This document shows positions 43,417 to 56,873 of a DNA stretch of 64,000 bases, one piece after another; positions within the stretch are counted from its first letter, which is position 1, and each line of letters opens with the position of its first letter. Position numbers and translations under genes: made by a program. Source of the DNA: Clostridia bacterium. GTDB lineage: Bacteria > Bacillota > Clostridia > Christensenellales > Pumilibacteraceae. The stretch is taken from the NCBI GenBank assembly GCA_017623455.1, contig JAGAPA010000079.1, forward strand, positions 62,001 through 126,000. Reading direction: 5' to 3'. The notes beneath the pieces were generated by a model. The model saw only the letters and a list, made by a program, of their open reading frames with translations. It did not search any database and was not told the DNA's origin.

Positions 43417-44196
43417 ATGGACGAAAAAGAAAAAATTCTCGACGAACTCTTTGTTTCCGAAGAAGAAGCGCAGAAGCAACCCAAAAAAAATACGGAGCCT
43501 GCGTTTGCGTCCGCTAAGGATAATGACAGCAAGTCTATTAACAGCGCGGTAAACGACCTTTCCAAAGAGTTTGATAAAAAGAATAAGGATGAGCTTAATA
43601 AACGCAAAAAATCGGAAAGCGTAAGAAGCGAAGTGGAGGCGGAGCTTGCCGACGGCGACGGTCAAAAAACTCGCAAGAGCAAGGTTTCATTCCTTTTGTC
43701 ACTTCTCTCGTTCCCCTTCGTGCTTATCGGAGGAATACTTATCTGGAACTATCTCATCTCGCCAAAGGAGATTAATCCCGCGGCTATCCTTACCGTGCTT
43801 ATGTGCGTAACGGGATTTGCAATCGGCGTTAAGTCGTTTATAGTGGGAGTTAAGAAAGAGGGTGGATTTAAGGATAAGATCAAGCCTTTGCTTTTGGGTT
43901 TGTTATTCGTAACGCTTTCGGTGCTTATCATCGTATTTAGACCTTATATCGAACAGTTTGCGTTGTTGGTGGTAGGATGTCTTGGAACGCTTGTTTCCTT
44001 CATTACCGTTCTTGCGTCCGCTATTAAGCGCGTAAAGAAAGATGGCAGTATTGTAAAAATCATAATGAGTGCGCTTGCGTGCGTGGGAGCCGTTCTGCTT
44101 ATTTTAGCAGGTTCCGCTTTCTCTGGCGTAACTCTTTATCTTCAGATCACGGGATTCTATCTCGCGGTGGTTGGCTGTGCGCTTTTTGTGTTCTGA
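43417..44196 (+). CDS. Integral membrane protein with charged cytoplasmic N-terminus, unknown function
   Basis: 259 residues, not recognised. Residues 1-88 are hydrophilic and rich in Lys, Glu and Asp (KEKILDELFVSEEEAQKQ). About six membrane segments follow: SFLLSLLSFPFVLIGGILIW, AILTVLMCVTGFAIGVKSFI, LLLGLLFVTLSVLIIVF, FALLVVGCLGTLVSFITVL, IIMSALACVGAVLLILAG and ITGFYLAVVGCALFVF. AAGGAGG precedes the ATG. The upstream AraC-like gene is probably its partner. A terminator follows, so the two genes form a unit. Confidence 0.75.
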   Translation: MDEKEKILDELFVSEEEAQKQPKKNTEPAFASAKDNDSKSINSAVNDLSKEFDKKNKDELNKRKKSESVRSEVEAELADGDGQKTRKSKVSFLLSLLSFPFVLIGGILIWNYLISPKEINPAAILTVLMCVTGFAIGVKSFIVGVKKEGGFKDKIKPLLLGLLFVTLSVLIIVFRPYIEQFALLVVGCLGTLVSFITVLASAIKRVKKDGSIVKIIMSALACVGAVLLILAGSAFSGVTLYLQITGFYLAVVGCALFVF

Positions 44197-44224
44197 CAAA
44201 TGCGCATACAGGTAAGAAAATAAA

Positions 44225-44256
44225 AACGCCTGAAGAAAAACCTTCGGACGTTTTTT
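44225..44256 (+). terminator. Terminator after the membrane protein gene
   Basis: AACGCCTGAAG (44225-44235) pairs with CTTCGGACGTT (44242-44252) with one mismatch, then TTTTTT. Confidence 0.85.
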
Positions 44257-44336
44257 GAAAAAATGAACTCAAAAAACGCATACGTATTGCAGTTTTTAGT
44301 GCAAAATAATTATTTTTTTAACAAAAGGAGAAACCG

Positions 44337-44990
44337 ATGAACCACATTCTTATCGTAGAAGACGAATATAAGATTGCACGATTTGTGTCCTTAGAGCTGG
44401 AGCATGAGGGATACAAAACCACTTGCATAGCCGACGGCAGAGAAGCGTTGGATAATATGCTCGAAAACGATTACGATCTCATAATTTTAGACGTGATGTT
44501 GCCCTCGCTTAACGGAATAGAGGTTCTCAGAAGATTGAGACAAACGAAAGATACCCCCGTAATTATTCTTACCGCGCGCGATCAGATCGTGGACAAGGTA
44601 AACGGGCTTGATATCGGCGCAAACGACTATATGACAAAGCCTTTTGCAATCGAAGAGCTACTTGCGAGAATTAGAGTTAATATTAAAAAGAGCAACGCTC
44701 TGTACGTGTACGGTGCCCTTACGGTAGACGTAAAGAGTCATCAGGTTCGTTATAAAGATACCGAGATAGAGCTTACGAAAAAGGAGTTTGATTTGTTGGC
44801 GTACTTGCTTGCAAACCGCAATAAGGTTATTTCAAGAGAACAGGCTCTTGACGTTGTGTGGGGGTATGATTTTGTTGGAAACACCAACGTTGTCGACGTG
44901 TATGTGAGATATCTTCGCACCAAGATAGACGACGTTTTTGGTATAACCGTAATAGAAACCGTGCGCGGATGCGGTTACGTAATAAGATGA
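44337..44990 (+). CDS. OmpR/PhoB-family response regulator
   Basis: 217 residues. Receiver domain 1-115 with the acidic pair ED (8-9), phospho-acceptor D52 in LIILDVMLP, and the K of YMTKPF. The C-terminal winged HTH has the LTKKEFDLLAYLLANRNKVISREQAL and VVDVYVRYLRTKID signatures. AAAGGAG precedes the ATG. The downstream histidine kinase overlaps by 4 nt (ATGA), so they form one two-component system. Target genes are unknown; no adjacent transport operon gives a clue. Confidence 0.95.
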   Translation: MNHILIVEDEYKIARFVSLELEHEGYKTTCIADGREALDNMLENDYDLIILDVMLPSLNGIEVLRRLRQTKDTPVIILTARDQIVDKVNGLDIGANDYMTKPFAIEELLARIRVNIKKSNALYVYGALTVDVKSHQVRYKDTEIELTKKEFDLLAYLLANRNKVISREQALDVVWGYDFVGNTNVVDVYVRYLRTKIDDVFGITVIETVRGCGYVIR

Positions 44991-46231
44991 GCGACTCTGT
45001 AAACAACCTTGCGACAGAGGTCGAAAAGGAAGAAGACGTAGAAAAAACTCTTGAAAAAATAAGCAAAGCCAAATCCGAAAAAGAAAAGGGCTCGGGCTTT
45101 GGCAGGGTTATGAAAACAATTCTCGGAGCTATCGTAAAGGGTGCGAGCAAGGTTAAAAAAACGTTGCTTACCATTACCGTAAGAACGACCCTTATCAACT
45201 TTTTGCTTATCAGTATAGCAGTCGGGTTGCTTTCGTTCGTGCTTACCTTTTCGGTTGAGGCGTACTTTATTCAAAACGAAATAAAGGCGGATCTGTTCAT
45301 TATCCAGTTGCGCCTTACCGCAATTATAATCAGTGCGCTGATAGTGTTTTTCGTAACCTTCTTATCCTTCCTTTCTCTCAAGTTTACCTTAGCGCCTCTT
45401 AGGAAAATAATAAAACGTATAAAGGAAATAACGTCCGAAAACTTAAGTATGAGATTGGACGAAGAGGGTAGCGAAAACGAGCTTAAAGAGCTTGCGGTTG
45501 AAATAAACAAGCTTCTTTCCGACGTAGAACAGTCTTTCACCCGTCAAAAAAAGTTTGTGTCTGACGCGAGTCACGAGCTTAAAACTCCCATTTCCGTTAT
45601 TCAGGGTTATTCGGGACTTCTGATGCGTTGGGGTAAGGATGATAAAGCAATACTCGACGAGGGAATTGAGAGCATAGCCCGTGAAGCCGATAATATGAAA
45701 AAGATCGTCGAGCAACTCCTATTCTTGGCAAAGATAGGTAAATATATCGTCAACAAGCAAGAGATTGTGTGCGCCGACGTTATTACGCGCGTTGCCGACG
45801 GATATAAAATGACGGTTACAAATCACAATATAATTCCGCAAATTGCGGACGAGGGTCGCATTATTTCCGATGCCTCGCTTATCACCGAATGTATTCGTGC
45901 TATGGTGGATAACGCAATTAAATACTCGCCCGAAAATTCCGATATAATTCTTTCGTGCAGAAAAGAAGGCGATAAGGTTTGTATCGGTATTCAGGACTTT
46001 GGTATGGGTATTAAGGAAGAGGATCAAAAGCGCATCTTCGATCGGTTTTACAGATGCGATAACGTAAGAGGTAGAGATGGAAACAGTTGCGGTCTTGGTC
46101 TTACTATCTGCCACTCTGTAGTGGAGGTTCTCGGCGGAAAAATAACCGTGGACAGCGAGGTAGGGAAAGGTACTTTGTTTACCATTATCCTCCCCGTAAA
46201 ATTCACCCCTCAGGACGGCGCAATCAAATAA
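44987..46231 (+). CDS. Sensor histidine kinase with HAMP domain and minimal extracytoplasmic loop
   Basis: About 414 residues. Residues 1-60 form a Lys/Glu-rich cytoplasmic segment. TM1 (FLLISIAVGLLSFVLTF) and TM2 (IIISALIVFFVTFLSFLSL) are separated by only about 20 residues, so there is no periplasmic sensor domain. HAMP follows, then HisKA with DASHELKTP (His196), then the HATPase with DNAIKYSPE, DFGMGI and the GLGLTICHSVVEVLGG G2 box. The start is taken as the ATG overlapping the regulator stop. Such short-loop kinases usually sense membrane state or a partner protein; that is inference here. Confidence 0.93.
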   Translation: MSDSVNNLATEVEKEEDVEKTLEKISKAKSEKEKGSGFGRVMKTILGAIVKGASKVKKTLLTITVRTTLINFLLISIAVGLLSFVLTFSVEAYFIQNEIKADLFIIQLRLTAIIISALIVFFVTFLSFLSLKFTLAPLRKIIKRIKEITSENLSMRLDEEGSENELKELAVEINKLLSDVEQSFTRQKKFVSDASHELKTPISVIQGYSGLLMRWGKDDKAILDEGIESIAREADNMKKIVEQLLFLAKIGKYIVNKQEIVCADVITRVADGYKMTVTNHNIIPQIADEGRIISDASLITECIRAMVDNAIKYSPENSDIILSCRKEGDKVCIGIQDFGMGIKEEDQKRIFDRFYRCDNVRGRDGNSCGLGLTICHSVVEVLGGKITVDSEVGKGTLFTIILPVKFTPQDGAIK

Positions 46232-46285
46232 TTGTAACCTTTTGTTAGAATTTAACAGATACGTATTGAAGAAAATATGACAAAT

Positions 46286-46325
46286 AACGACGCATACGGT
46301 ATGTTTTGTGTGCGCCGTTTTTTTG
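46286..46325 (+). terminator. Terminator after the histidine kinase gene
   Basis: AACGACGCA (46286-46294) pairs with TGCGCCGTT (46311-46319) with one mismatch, then a T run. Confidence 0.75.
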
Positions 46326-46403
46326 TTTTTTCTCGTTCCGATATTTAGGTAAGCCGTGTCTTAAAAGAAAACGTCATTCTCATTTTTTGAAAAAAGGTAA
46401 AAT

Positions 46404-46437
46404 AAACCTCCGCTTAAAAGTAAACGGAGGTGTTTTG
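46404..46437. terminator. Terminator of the pyridoxal kinase gene, bidirectional
   Basis: CCTCCG (46407-46412) pairs with CGGAGG (46425-46430). T-rich sequence lies on both sides. Confidence 0.7.
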
Positions 46438-46456
46438 TGTTGTTAAAATAGTAGGG

Positions 46457-47293
46457 TTAGTTTTTTCCAAGTAGCTTCATAAGGTAGGGAAGAGAGGGTT
46501 CGAATTTTGCGCCGTACCAGTGCTTTTTATCTCCCTGCGTATCCTTTATGCATTGCAAGGTATAATCTGCCGCAATCTTTCCTGCCGCAAAGTTTTTCTT
46601 ACCGCAAGCAAGAGCTCCTACGAAGGCGGAGGCATATATATCCCCGGTTCCGTGCGCGCCCTTTGCCATTTTTTCGTGTTCGTATCTTTGGATTTTGCCG
46701 TTATCGTAAAGCAGTATACCCGTTTTGGACTTGTCAAAGCTGATGCCGGTAAGTAAAACCGTTTTGCATCCGAGTCCAACAAGACGAGAGAGTAACATTA
46801 TTATATACTGTTCGTCATAATCCTCTTTGTATTCCATTCCCGTCAAAAAGCAGGCTTCCGAGAGGTTGGGAACAAGCACGTCGCACGACGGGCAAAGCGT
46901 CCTCATAGCTTCAACGTATTCCATGTCGAATATGGAGTACAGCTTTCCGTTGTCGGCAAATGCGGGATCGACCACTTTTATGCACTTGTCTTTACCCATT
47001 GTGTCAAGAATATTTTTTACGATACCGACCTGTTTGATACTACCAAGATATCCCGTATAAATAATATCAAACGCAATCTTCTCTTTTTTCCAATGCTCTA
47101 CGATAGAGGGCATATCGTCCGTAAGGTCACGAAACGTAAATCCGCTAAATCCGCCCGTGTGGGTGGAAAGAACCGCAGAGGGAAGTATGCATGTTTCGTG
47201 TCCGCATGCCGAAATAATGGGAAGCGCAACGGTAAGAGAGCATTGTCCCACACACGAAATATCTTGTATTGTAAGTATTTTTTTGTAAGCCAT
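46457..47293 (-). CDS. pdxY: pyridoxal/pyridoxamine kinase (PdxK/PdxY family)
   Basis: Phosphorylates pyridoxal, pyridoxine or pyridoxamine in B6 salvage; 278 residues. Ribokinase-fold features: ILTIQDISCVGQCSLTVALPIISACG at the N-terminus, STHTGGF, VDPAFADNGKLY, and the anion-hole/catalytic GAHGTGDIYASA with Asp. The PdxY versus PdxK label is not certain. AAGGAG precedes the ATG. It is divergent from a MocR-type regulator across 99 nt with overlapping -10 boxes, so that protein probably controls it. Cofactor supply suits PLP enzymes such as GlgP. Confidence 0.88.
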   Translation of the reverse strand: MAYKKILTIQDISCVGQCSLTVALPIISACGHETCILPSAVLSTHTGGFSGFTFRDLTDDMPSIVEHWKKEKIAFDIIYTGYLGSIKQVGIVKNILDTMGKDKCIKVVDPAFADNGKLYSIFDMEYVEAMRTLCPSCDVLVPNLSEACFLTGMEYKEDYDEQYIIMLLSRLVGLGCKTVLLTGISFDKSKTGILLYDNGKIQRYEHEKMAKGAHGTGDIYASAFVGALACGKKNFAAGKIAADYTLQCIKDTQGDKKHWYGAKFEPSLPYLMKLLGKN

Positions 47294-47313
47294 AATAAAA
47301 CTCCTTAAATCAC

Positions 47314-47342
47314 TTGATTTTGTCCGTGCTTTATTATATAAT
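47314..47342 (+). promoter_or_regulatory. MocR promoter with overlapping divergent -10 box
   Basis: TTGATT (47314-47319), 17-bp spacer, TATAAT (47337-47342). On the minus strand TATAAT (47338-47333) faces the kinase gene and shares two bases with it, with a weak TTTTCA -35. One bound protein could block both. Confidence 0.6.
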
Positions 47343-47354
47343 AATTTTGGATAT

Positions 47355-47396
47355 ATGAAAATAGTCAGAACAGGAGAAAATTATATAACCAGATGA
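47355..47396 (+). other. Possible 13-codon leader ORF before the MocR gene
   Basis: ATG at 47355 encodes MKIVRTGENYITR, and its TGA (47394-47396) overlaps the regulator ATG (47393). The regulator's only ribosome site, AGGAG at 47372-47376, is 16 nt from its start, which is long. Translational coupling through this ORF would resolve that. Speculative. Confidence 0.3.
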
Positions 47397-48484
47397 GTGC
47401 AAAAATTAACGAAACAAGTTCAAAGCCGATATATCTGCAATTGTACGAAAAAACAAAAAAAGATATAGTAGACGGGGTTTACGGTCGTGGTGACAAGCTC
47501 CCGTCCAAGCGTACCGTGGCGGAGGAATCGGGCGTCAGTGTGATATCGGTGGAGCACGCATACGGCTTGCTTTGTGACGAGGGTTACGTGGAATCTAAGC
47601 AACGTAGTGGTTTTTTCGTGACGTTTTCCGCGCGCGATGGGTTTGTATCGGCTGAGAATACCACAGCCGTTGTGCATGCTCAGCCAAGAAAAAGTAACCG
47701 TCCCGTATTTCCATTTTCCGTGCTTACAAAAACAATGCGTAGGGTTATAAGCGACTACGGTGAGGAAATATTGGAAAAATCACCGTCTTCGGGTTGTGTT
47801 CAGCTTAAGGGTGCGCTTGCGAAATATCTTGCGCAAAACCGCGGTATCCATGCGGACGTTTCGCAAATTATCGTTGGGTCGGGTGCTGAGTACCTGTACG
47901 GACTGATAGTGGGCTTGCTCGGTAAGGAGCTCGTGTACGGTATAGAGGATCCCTCGTATGAAAAAATAGAAAAAGTTTACAGAGCTTCGGGCGTTAAGTG
48001 CGAGCTTCTATCGCTTGGTAATAACGGTATTAAGAGCGGAGCGCTTGCAAAAACCTCGGCTCAGGTCTTGCACGTTTCTCCGTACAGAAGCTTTCCAACG
48101 GGTGTTACCGCAAACGCGTCTAAACGTCACGAGTATATCAGGTGGGCAAATAAAAAATCCAACCGTATTATTATAGAAGACGATTTCGAGTCCGAGTTCT
48201 CAGTTTCCACAAAACCGGAAGAAACGTTATTTACTTTAGGAAACGGCAACGTTATATATATGAATACGTTTTCACTCACGGTATCTCCGTCTTTGAGAGT
48301 TGGGTATATGGTTATTCCTCAAAGCCTTGTCAAAACCTTTAATGAAAAGCTCGGTTTCTATTCGTGCACCGTTCCCACTTTCGAACAGTTCGTGCTTGCA
48401 GAGCTTATATCCCGAGGCGATTTTGCCCGTCACGTAAACAGCGTGCGCAGAAAGAAACGCGCAGAACAAAAAAGTGAAAAATAA
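47393..48484 (+). CDS. MocR/PdxR-type regulator, truncated and lacking the PLP lysine
   Basis: 363 residues, against about 460-490 for the family. The GntR-type winged HTH is intact (KPIYLQLYEKTKKDIVDGVYGRGDKLPSKRTVAEESGVSVISVEHAYGLLCDEGYV). The aminotransferase-like domain keeps IIIEDDFESEF, but the Schiff-base site, normally SKTL or SKSL, reads FSLTVSPSLR, with Leu295 in place of Lys. The protein also stops about 100 residues early, at RRKKRAEQKSEK. It therefore should not bind PLP covalently. It faces the pyridoxal kinase gene. It may be an apo-type regulator or a decaying gene; the long intact HTH and promoter favour a functional protein. Confidence 0.85.
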   Translation: MSAKINETSSKPIYLQLYEKTKKDIVDGVYGRGDKLPSKRTVAEESGVSVISVEHAYGLLCDEGYVESKQRSGFFVTFSARDGFVSAENTTAVVHAQPRKSNRPVFPFSVLTKTMRRVISDYGEEILEKSPSSGCVQLKGALAKYLAQNRGIHADVSQIIVGSGAEYLYGLIVGLLGKELVYGIEDPSYEKIEKVYRASGVKCELLSLGNNGIKSGALAKTSAQVLHVSPYRSFPTGVTANASKRHEYIRWANKKSNRIIIEDDFESEFSVSTKPEETLFTLGNGNVIYMNTFSLTVSPSLRVGYMVIPQSLVKTFNEKLGFYSCTVPTFEQFVLAELISRGDFARHVNSVRRKKRAEQKSEK

Positions 48485-48541
48485 AGAAAATACGCTTCTT
48501 GTGGCTTATTTCGCAAATTTAAGGTTTATTGTCCCTTTAGT

Positions 48542-48568
48542 GCGTCAGGCTTGCGAGGCGCGTTTTTT
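48542..48568 (+). terminator. Terminator after the MocR gene
   Basis: GCGTC (48542-48546) pairs with GGCGC (48557-48561) with one wobble, then TTTTTT. Confidence 0.55.
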
Positions 48569-48844
48569 CATTATAAAAAGGCATTTTTATCTACTGCAAT
48601 AAAAGCTTTGATGGGTGTTCTGCAAATCAAAAGACTTCTCAAAAATTTGCAAAAAAATTTTGTAAAAAATATTTGTGTCAAAACAGTTGACAACACTTGA
48701 AATTTTGTGATATTATTATATAATGCTGTATTCTGCGGAAGTGTCGGGAATTTGTCATAAAACAAGTACAAAAAACGGCAACAACCTATGGTTATACGGC
48801 AAAAACATCCGAAAAAGACAATTTTTCAAATAAGGAGAAGTTTA
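48569..48844 (+). other. rpoB upstream region
   Basis: 276 nt without a gene. It holds an AT-rich stretch, the rpoB promoter (48687-48716) and a leader of about 120 nt. No rplJ-rplL genes and no recognised ribosomal-protein leader are present. Confidence 0.6.
48687..48716 (+). promoter_or_regulatory. rpoB promoter
   Basis: TTGACA (48687-48692), 18-bp spacer, TATTAT (48711-48716). Confidence 0.7.
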
Positions 48845-52822
<3,978 letters not shown>

Positions 52823-52849
52823 ATCGGCGAAAATAAGGAGATTGAATAA

Positions 52850-55800
52850 ATGTTTGAATTAAATAACTTCGATTCAATGCAAATATCCATTGCCAGCCCC
52901 GAAAAGATCAGAGAATGGTCTCACGGCGAGGTTACCAAGCCCGAAACCATTAACTACCGTACGCAAAAGCCCGAAAAGGACGGACTTTTCTGCGAGAAGA
53001 TCTTCGGACCTACCAAGGACTGGGAATGTCACTGTGGAAAATATAAGAGAGTAAGATATAAGGGTGTCGTTTGTGACAAGTGTGGCGTAGAGGTAACCAG
53101 AGCAAAGGTTAGACGTGAACGCATGGGTCACATCGAACTTGCTACTCCCGTAACTCATATCTGGTATTTCAGAGGAGTGCCCAGCCGTATCGGTCTTTTG
53201 CTCGATATGTCGCCCAAGGCTCTCGAGCAGGTAGTATACTACGTAAACTTTATCGTAACCGATCCCGGTAATACGTCCTTGGAATACAAGCAGATTCTTA
53301 CCGACGGTGAAGTTAGAGATTATCAGGAACTTTATGGAAAAGATGCCTTCAAGGTTGCAATGGGCGGTGACGCTATCAACCAACTTTTGGACAAGGTAGA
53401 CATTGACGCAGAATGGAAAGAGCTTAAGGATATCGTAAGCAAGTCCAGCGGACAAAAGAAAGTAAAGGCAGTTAAGCGCCTTGAGATTCTTGACGCATTC
53501 CACAAGAGCGGAGCTAAGCCCAAGTGGATGGTACTTGAAGCGTTGCCCGTTCTTCCCCCCGAGCTTCGTCCCATGGTACAGCTTGACGGCGGAAGATTCG
53601 CAACCAGCGATCTTAACGATCTTTACAGACGTGTTATAGCAAGAAACAACAGACTTAAAAAGCTTTTGGAGATCAGCGCTCCCGACGTTATCGTAAGAAA
53701 CGAAAAGCGTATGCTCCAAGAAGCCGTTGACGCACTTATCGACAACGGCAGAAGAGGAAAGGCAGTAAGCGGTGCAGGTAACAGAGATCTCAAGTCTTTG
53801 TCGGGACTTCTTCGCGGTAAGCAGGGACGTTTCCGTCAGAACCTTCTCGGAAAGCGTGTTGACTACTCCGGCCGTTCGGTTATCGTTGTAGGACCCGAAC
53901 TTAAGATGTATCAGTGCGGTCTTCCCAAGGAAATGGCTCTCGAGCTTTTCAAGCCCTTCGTAATGCACGAGCTTATCGCAGATAACTCCGCTCATAACAT
54001 CAAAAACGCAAAACGTTTGGTAGAAAGAGCAGACGATAGAGTTTGGGGAGTACTTGAAAAGGTTATTAAAGAGCATCCCGTTCTTCTTAACCGTGCACCC
54101 ACACTTCACAGACTTGGTATTCAGGCTTTCGAGCCTATCTTGGTAGAGGGTAGAGCAATCAAGATTCATCCCCTTGCATGTTCGGCGTTCAACGCAGACT
54201 TCGACGGAGACCAGATGGCAGTACACGTGCCCCTTTCTATCGAGGCTCAGGCAGAAGCAAGATTTTTGATGCTTTCTTCCAACAACATTCTTAAGCTTTC
54301 CGACGGTAAGCCTGTATGTACCCCCACTCAGGACATGGTTCTCGGATGCTTCTACATGACCATGGATAAGCCCGGATGTAAGGGTGAGGGAATGTGCTTT
54401 GCAGACGTTGACGAAGCAAAGATGGCATACTTCAACCACAAGATTCAGCTTCAGTCCGCAATCAAGGTAAGAATGACCAAGGTCGTAGACGGCGAAGAAA
54501 AATCCGGAATTATCGAAACTACCGTAGGTAGAATTATCTTTAACGAATACATTCCTCAGAATCTCGGCATTGTTGACCGTACCGTTCCCGGAAACGAGTT
54601 CGCTCTCGAGATCAATTACAGAGTAGGAAAGAAAGAGCTTAAGACAATCGTTGACAAGACGTTCAACGTGCTCGGCGCAACCGAGACCGTAAGAGTTCTT
54701 GATAATATCAAAGCTCTTGGTTATAAATATTCTACGATAGGCGCGATCACAACCTCCGTCTTCGATATGCATATCCCCGAGGAAAAGAAGAAGATTCTTG
54801 ACGACGCGGAAAACGACGTAATCAATATCGAGCAGAGATTTAACGAAGGTGAACTTACCGAAGAAGAAAAGCACAGACTTGTAGTAGACAGATGGTCTGC
54901 GGCAAACAAGGACGTTACCGACGCGCTCTTTAAGAACATGAACCCCTACAACCCCATCAACATGATGGCAGTGTCCGGCGCCCGTGGTAGTAAGGATCAG
55001 ATCGGTCAGCTTTCCGGTATGCGTGGACTTATGGCTAACCCTCAGGGTGAAATTATCGAAACACCCATTCGTTCTTCCTTCCGTGAAGGCTTGTCAGTAC
55101 TTGAGTACTTCATTTCTTCTCACGGTGGACGTAAAGGACTTGCGGATACGGCGCTTAAGACTGCAAACTCGGGTTACCTTACTCGTCGTCTTGTAGACGT
55201 ATCTCAGGACGTTATCGTAAGAGAGGAAGACTGTCTTACCAAGACGGGTATTGACGTAGAACCCATTAAGGATGGAGATACCATTGTGGAATCTCTTGCA
55301 GACAGACTTTCCGGCAGATACCTTGCTCAGCCCATTGTTGACAAGGAAACCGGAGAGGTTATCGTTCCTACCGACGTTATGATAGACGATGCAACCGCTA
55401 AAAAGGTTGATAAGATCTATATGAAGTGGTACAACGATCCTCACAAAGATCCCAACAATCCTCCCTTCAAGGTAAGTATGCGTTCCGTACTTTCCTGCAG
55501 ATGCTTGCACGGCGTATGCGTAAAGTGCTACGGAAAAGACATGTCGGGTAGAACTCCCGTAAGAGTGGGCGAAGCAGTTGGTATTATTGCAGCTCAGTCA
55601 ATCGGTGAACCCGGTACACAGCTTACCATGCGTACCTTCCACTCGGGTGGTATTGCATCGGGCGAAGATATCACGAGAGGTCTTCCCAGAGTAGAAGAAC
55701 TTTTTGAAGCAAGAAGACCCAAAGGTGTGGCAACAATCACCACAGAATCGGGAGAAGTAAGATACGTTGAAAACAACGGTCGCCGTGACGTTATCGTTAA

Positions 55801-56455
55801 GAATGCAGACGGAAAGGAAACGACTTATTCTATTCCATATTCAGCAAAGATGAAGCCCGAGATCAAGACCGGCGCTATCGTAAAGGCAGGCGATCCTCTT
55901 ACCGAAGGTCCTATCGATCCCCACGATATCATCAAGACAAAGGGACATAAGGAAGTTCAGGAATATATCGTTAAGGAAGTACAGTCCGTATACCGTTCTC
56001 AGTCGGTAGAAATTTCGGATAAGCATATCGAAATCATCGTTCATCAGATGCTCAAAAAAGTAAGAGTAGAAGACAGCGGTGACACCGATCTTCTTCCCGG
56101 CGAAATGGTAGACGAGAGCTTGTTCAAAGAGGCAAACCTTAAGGCAGTTCAGAGCGGTGGAAAGCCTGCTTACGCAAAGTACACCTTGCTCGGAATTACA
56201 AAGGCAGCTCTTGCTACAGACTCCTTCCTCTCCGCAGCATCCTTCCAGGAAACCGCAAGAGTTCTTACCGAAGCAGCTATCAAGAACAAGATAGATCCGC
56301 TTATCGGCTTGAAGGAAAACGTTATTATCGGTAAGCTTATTCCCGCAGGTACGGGTATGAAGGCATACAAAAACGTATATCCTGCAGAGGAAAGTTCGTT
56401 TATGCTTGAAAATGAAGAAATCGCAGAAACGGAATCTGAAGAAGTTGCAGAATAA
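52850..56455 (+). CDS. rpoC: DNA-directed RNA polymerase beta' subunit
   Basis: 1201 residues, forming the catalytic centre with RpoB. The Mg-binding NADFDGDQM begins at residue 448 (Asp450, 452 and 454). An N-terminal zinc finger ([22 protein letters not shown]) and the second zinc site ([15 protein letters not shown]) are present. The bridge/trigger region contains [25 protein letters not shown]. The end is mildly acidic ([15 protein letters not shown]). AAGGAG precedes the ATG. A terminator closes the rpoBC unit. Confidence 0.98.
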   Translation: MFELNNFDSMQISIASPEKIREWSHGEVTKPETINYRTQKPEKDGLFCEKIFGPTKDWECHCGKYKRVRYKGVVCDKCGVEVTRAKVRRERMGHIELATPVTHIWYFRGVPSRIGLLLDMSPKALEQVVYYVNFIVTDPGNTSLEYKQILTDGEVRDYQELYGKDAFKVAMGGDAINQLLDKVDIDAEWKELKDIVSKSSGQKKVKAVKRLEILDAFHKSGAKPKWMVLEALPVLPPELRPMVQLDGGRFATSDLNDLYRRVIARNNRLKKLLEISAPDVIVRNEKRMLQEAVDALIDNGRRGKAVSGAGNRDLKSLSGLLRGKQGRFRQNLLGKRVDYSGRSVIVVGPELKMYQCGLPKEMALELFKPFVMHELIADNSAHNIKNAKRLVERADDRVWGVLEKVIKEHPVLLNRAPTLHRLGIQAFEPILVEGRAIKIHPLACSAFNADFDGDQMAVHVPLSIEAQAEARFLMLSSNNILKLSDGKPVCTPTQDMVLGCFYMTMDKPGCKGEGMCFADVDEAKMAYFNHKIQLQSAIKVRMTKVVDGEEKSGIIETTVGRIIFNEYIPQNLGIVDRTVPGNEFALEINYRVGKKELKTIVDKTFNVLGATETVRVLDNIKALGYKYSTIGAITTSVFDMHIPEEKKKILDDAENDVINIEQRFNEGELTEEEKHRLVVDRWSAANKDVTDALFKNMNPYNPINMMAVSGARGSKDQIGQLSGMRGLMANPQGEIIETPIRSSFREGLSVLEYFISSHGGRKGLADTALKTANSGYLTRRLVDVSQDVIVREEDCLTKTGIDVEPIKDGDTIVESLADRLSGRYLAQPIVDKETGEVIVPTDVMIDDATAKKVDKIYMKWYNDPHKDPNNPPFKVSMRSVLSCRCLHGVCVKCYGKDMSGRTPVRVGEAVGIIAAQSIGEPGTQLTMRTFHSGGIASGEDITRGLPRVEELFEARRPKGVATITTESGEVRYVENNGRRDVIVKNADGKETTYSIPYSAKMKPEIKTGAIVKAGDPLTEGPIDPHDIIKTKGHKEVQEYIVKEVQSVYRSQSVEISDKHIEIIVHQMLKKVRVEDSGDTDLLPGEMVDESLFKEANLKAVQSGGKPAYAKYTLLGITKAALATDSFLSAASFQETARVLTEAAIKNKIDPLIGLKENVIIGKLIPAGTGMKAYKNVYPAEESSFMLENEEIAETESEEVAE

Positions 56456-56480
56456 TCATTAAAAAATCAATATAAAAAAT

Positions 56481-56525
56481 AAGCGTTGTCAAAAGACTAA
56501 AATCTTTGATAGCGCTTGTTTTTTA
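56481..56525 (+). terminator. rpoBC terminator
   Basis: AAGCG-TTGTCAAA (56481-56493) pairs with TTTGATAGCGCTT (56505-56517), with small mismatches, then GTTTTTTA. Confidence 0.8.
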
Positions 56526-56737
56526 TGTAAAAAAATAGTATAGCCAAAAATATAATTGTCGTAAAAACTCAACAACGTATTGTGCTAAATGTGACAAAAA
56601 GTGTTTTTTTAAGGTAAAAAGCGACAGTAAAAAAGGTCGAAAACGTCAAAATACGGTGCAGGTTTTTCAAAAAGCAAAAAACTACTTATTGTGGATAACG
56701 CAAGTGCCAACCACAATATAACGGACTTGAAAAAAAC

Positions 56738-56766
56738 TTGACTAAAACGTTTTTATTTTGTATAAT
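56738..56766 (+). promoter_or_regulatory. tilS operon promoter
   Basis: TTGACT (56738-56743), 17-bp spacer, TATAAT (56761-56766). Confidence 0.8.
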
Positions 56767-56802
56767 AAATATACCTTAATAAGTATTACTTTTCAAAATT
56801 AC

Positions 56803-56828
56803 CGGCAAGGTCTTGCCGTGTTTTTTTT
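56803..56828 (+). terminator. Terminator-like hairpin in the tilS leader (possible attenuator)
   Basis: CGGCAAG (56803-56809) pairs with CTTGCCG (56812-56818), followed by TG and eight T. It lies downstream of the promoter and 45 nt before the tilS ATG, so it could end most transcripts early. Confidence 0.6.
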
Positions 56829-56873
56829 GCCCCCTTTTAGGGCGTTGATACTTTGGGAAAAGCGAGGAAATAA

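Larger units (their letters stand above)
56526..56873 (+). other. rpoC-tilS intergenic region and tilS leader
   Basis: 348 nt without a gene. It contains a single DnaA-box match (TGTGGATAA, 56690-56698, reverse of TTATCCACA), a good promoter (56738-56766), and a leader of about 100 nt with a terminator-like hairpin and a GCCC/GGGC hairpin (56829-56844). Confidence 0.6.

Noticed and set aside
52874..54874. 666-codon antisense open frame across rpoC
   Set aside because: It lies opposite conserved rpoC sequence, has no family features and arises from the codon bias of the real gene.
56526..56873. Chromosomal origin upstream of tilS
   Set aside because: Only one perfect DnaA box; a 9-mer match is expected by chance in a window this size, and no box cluster or dnaN is near.
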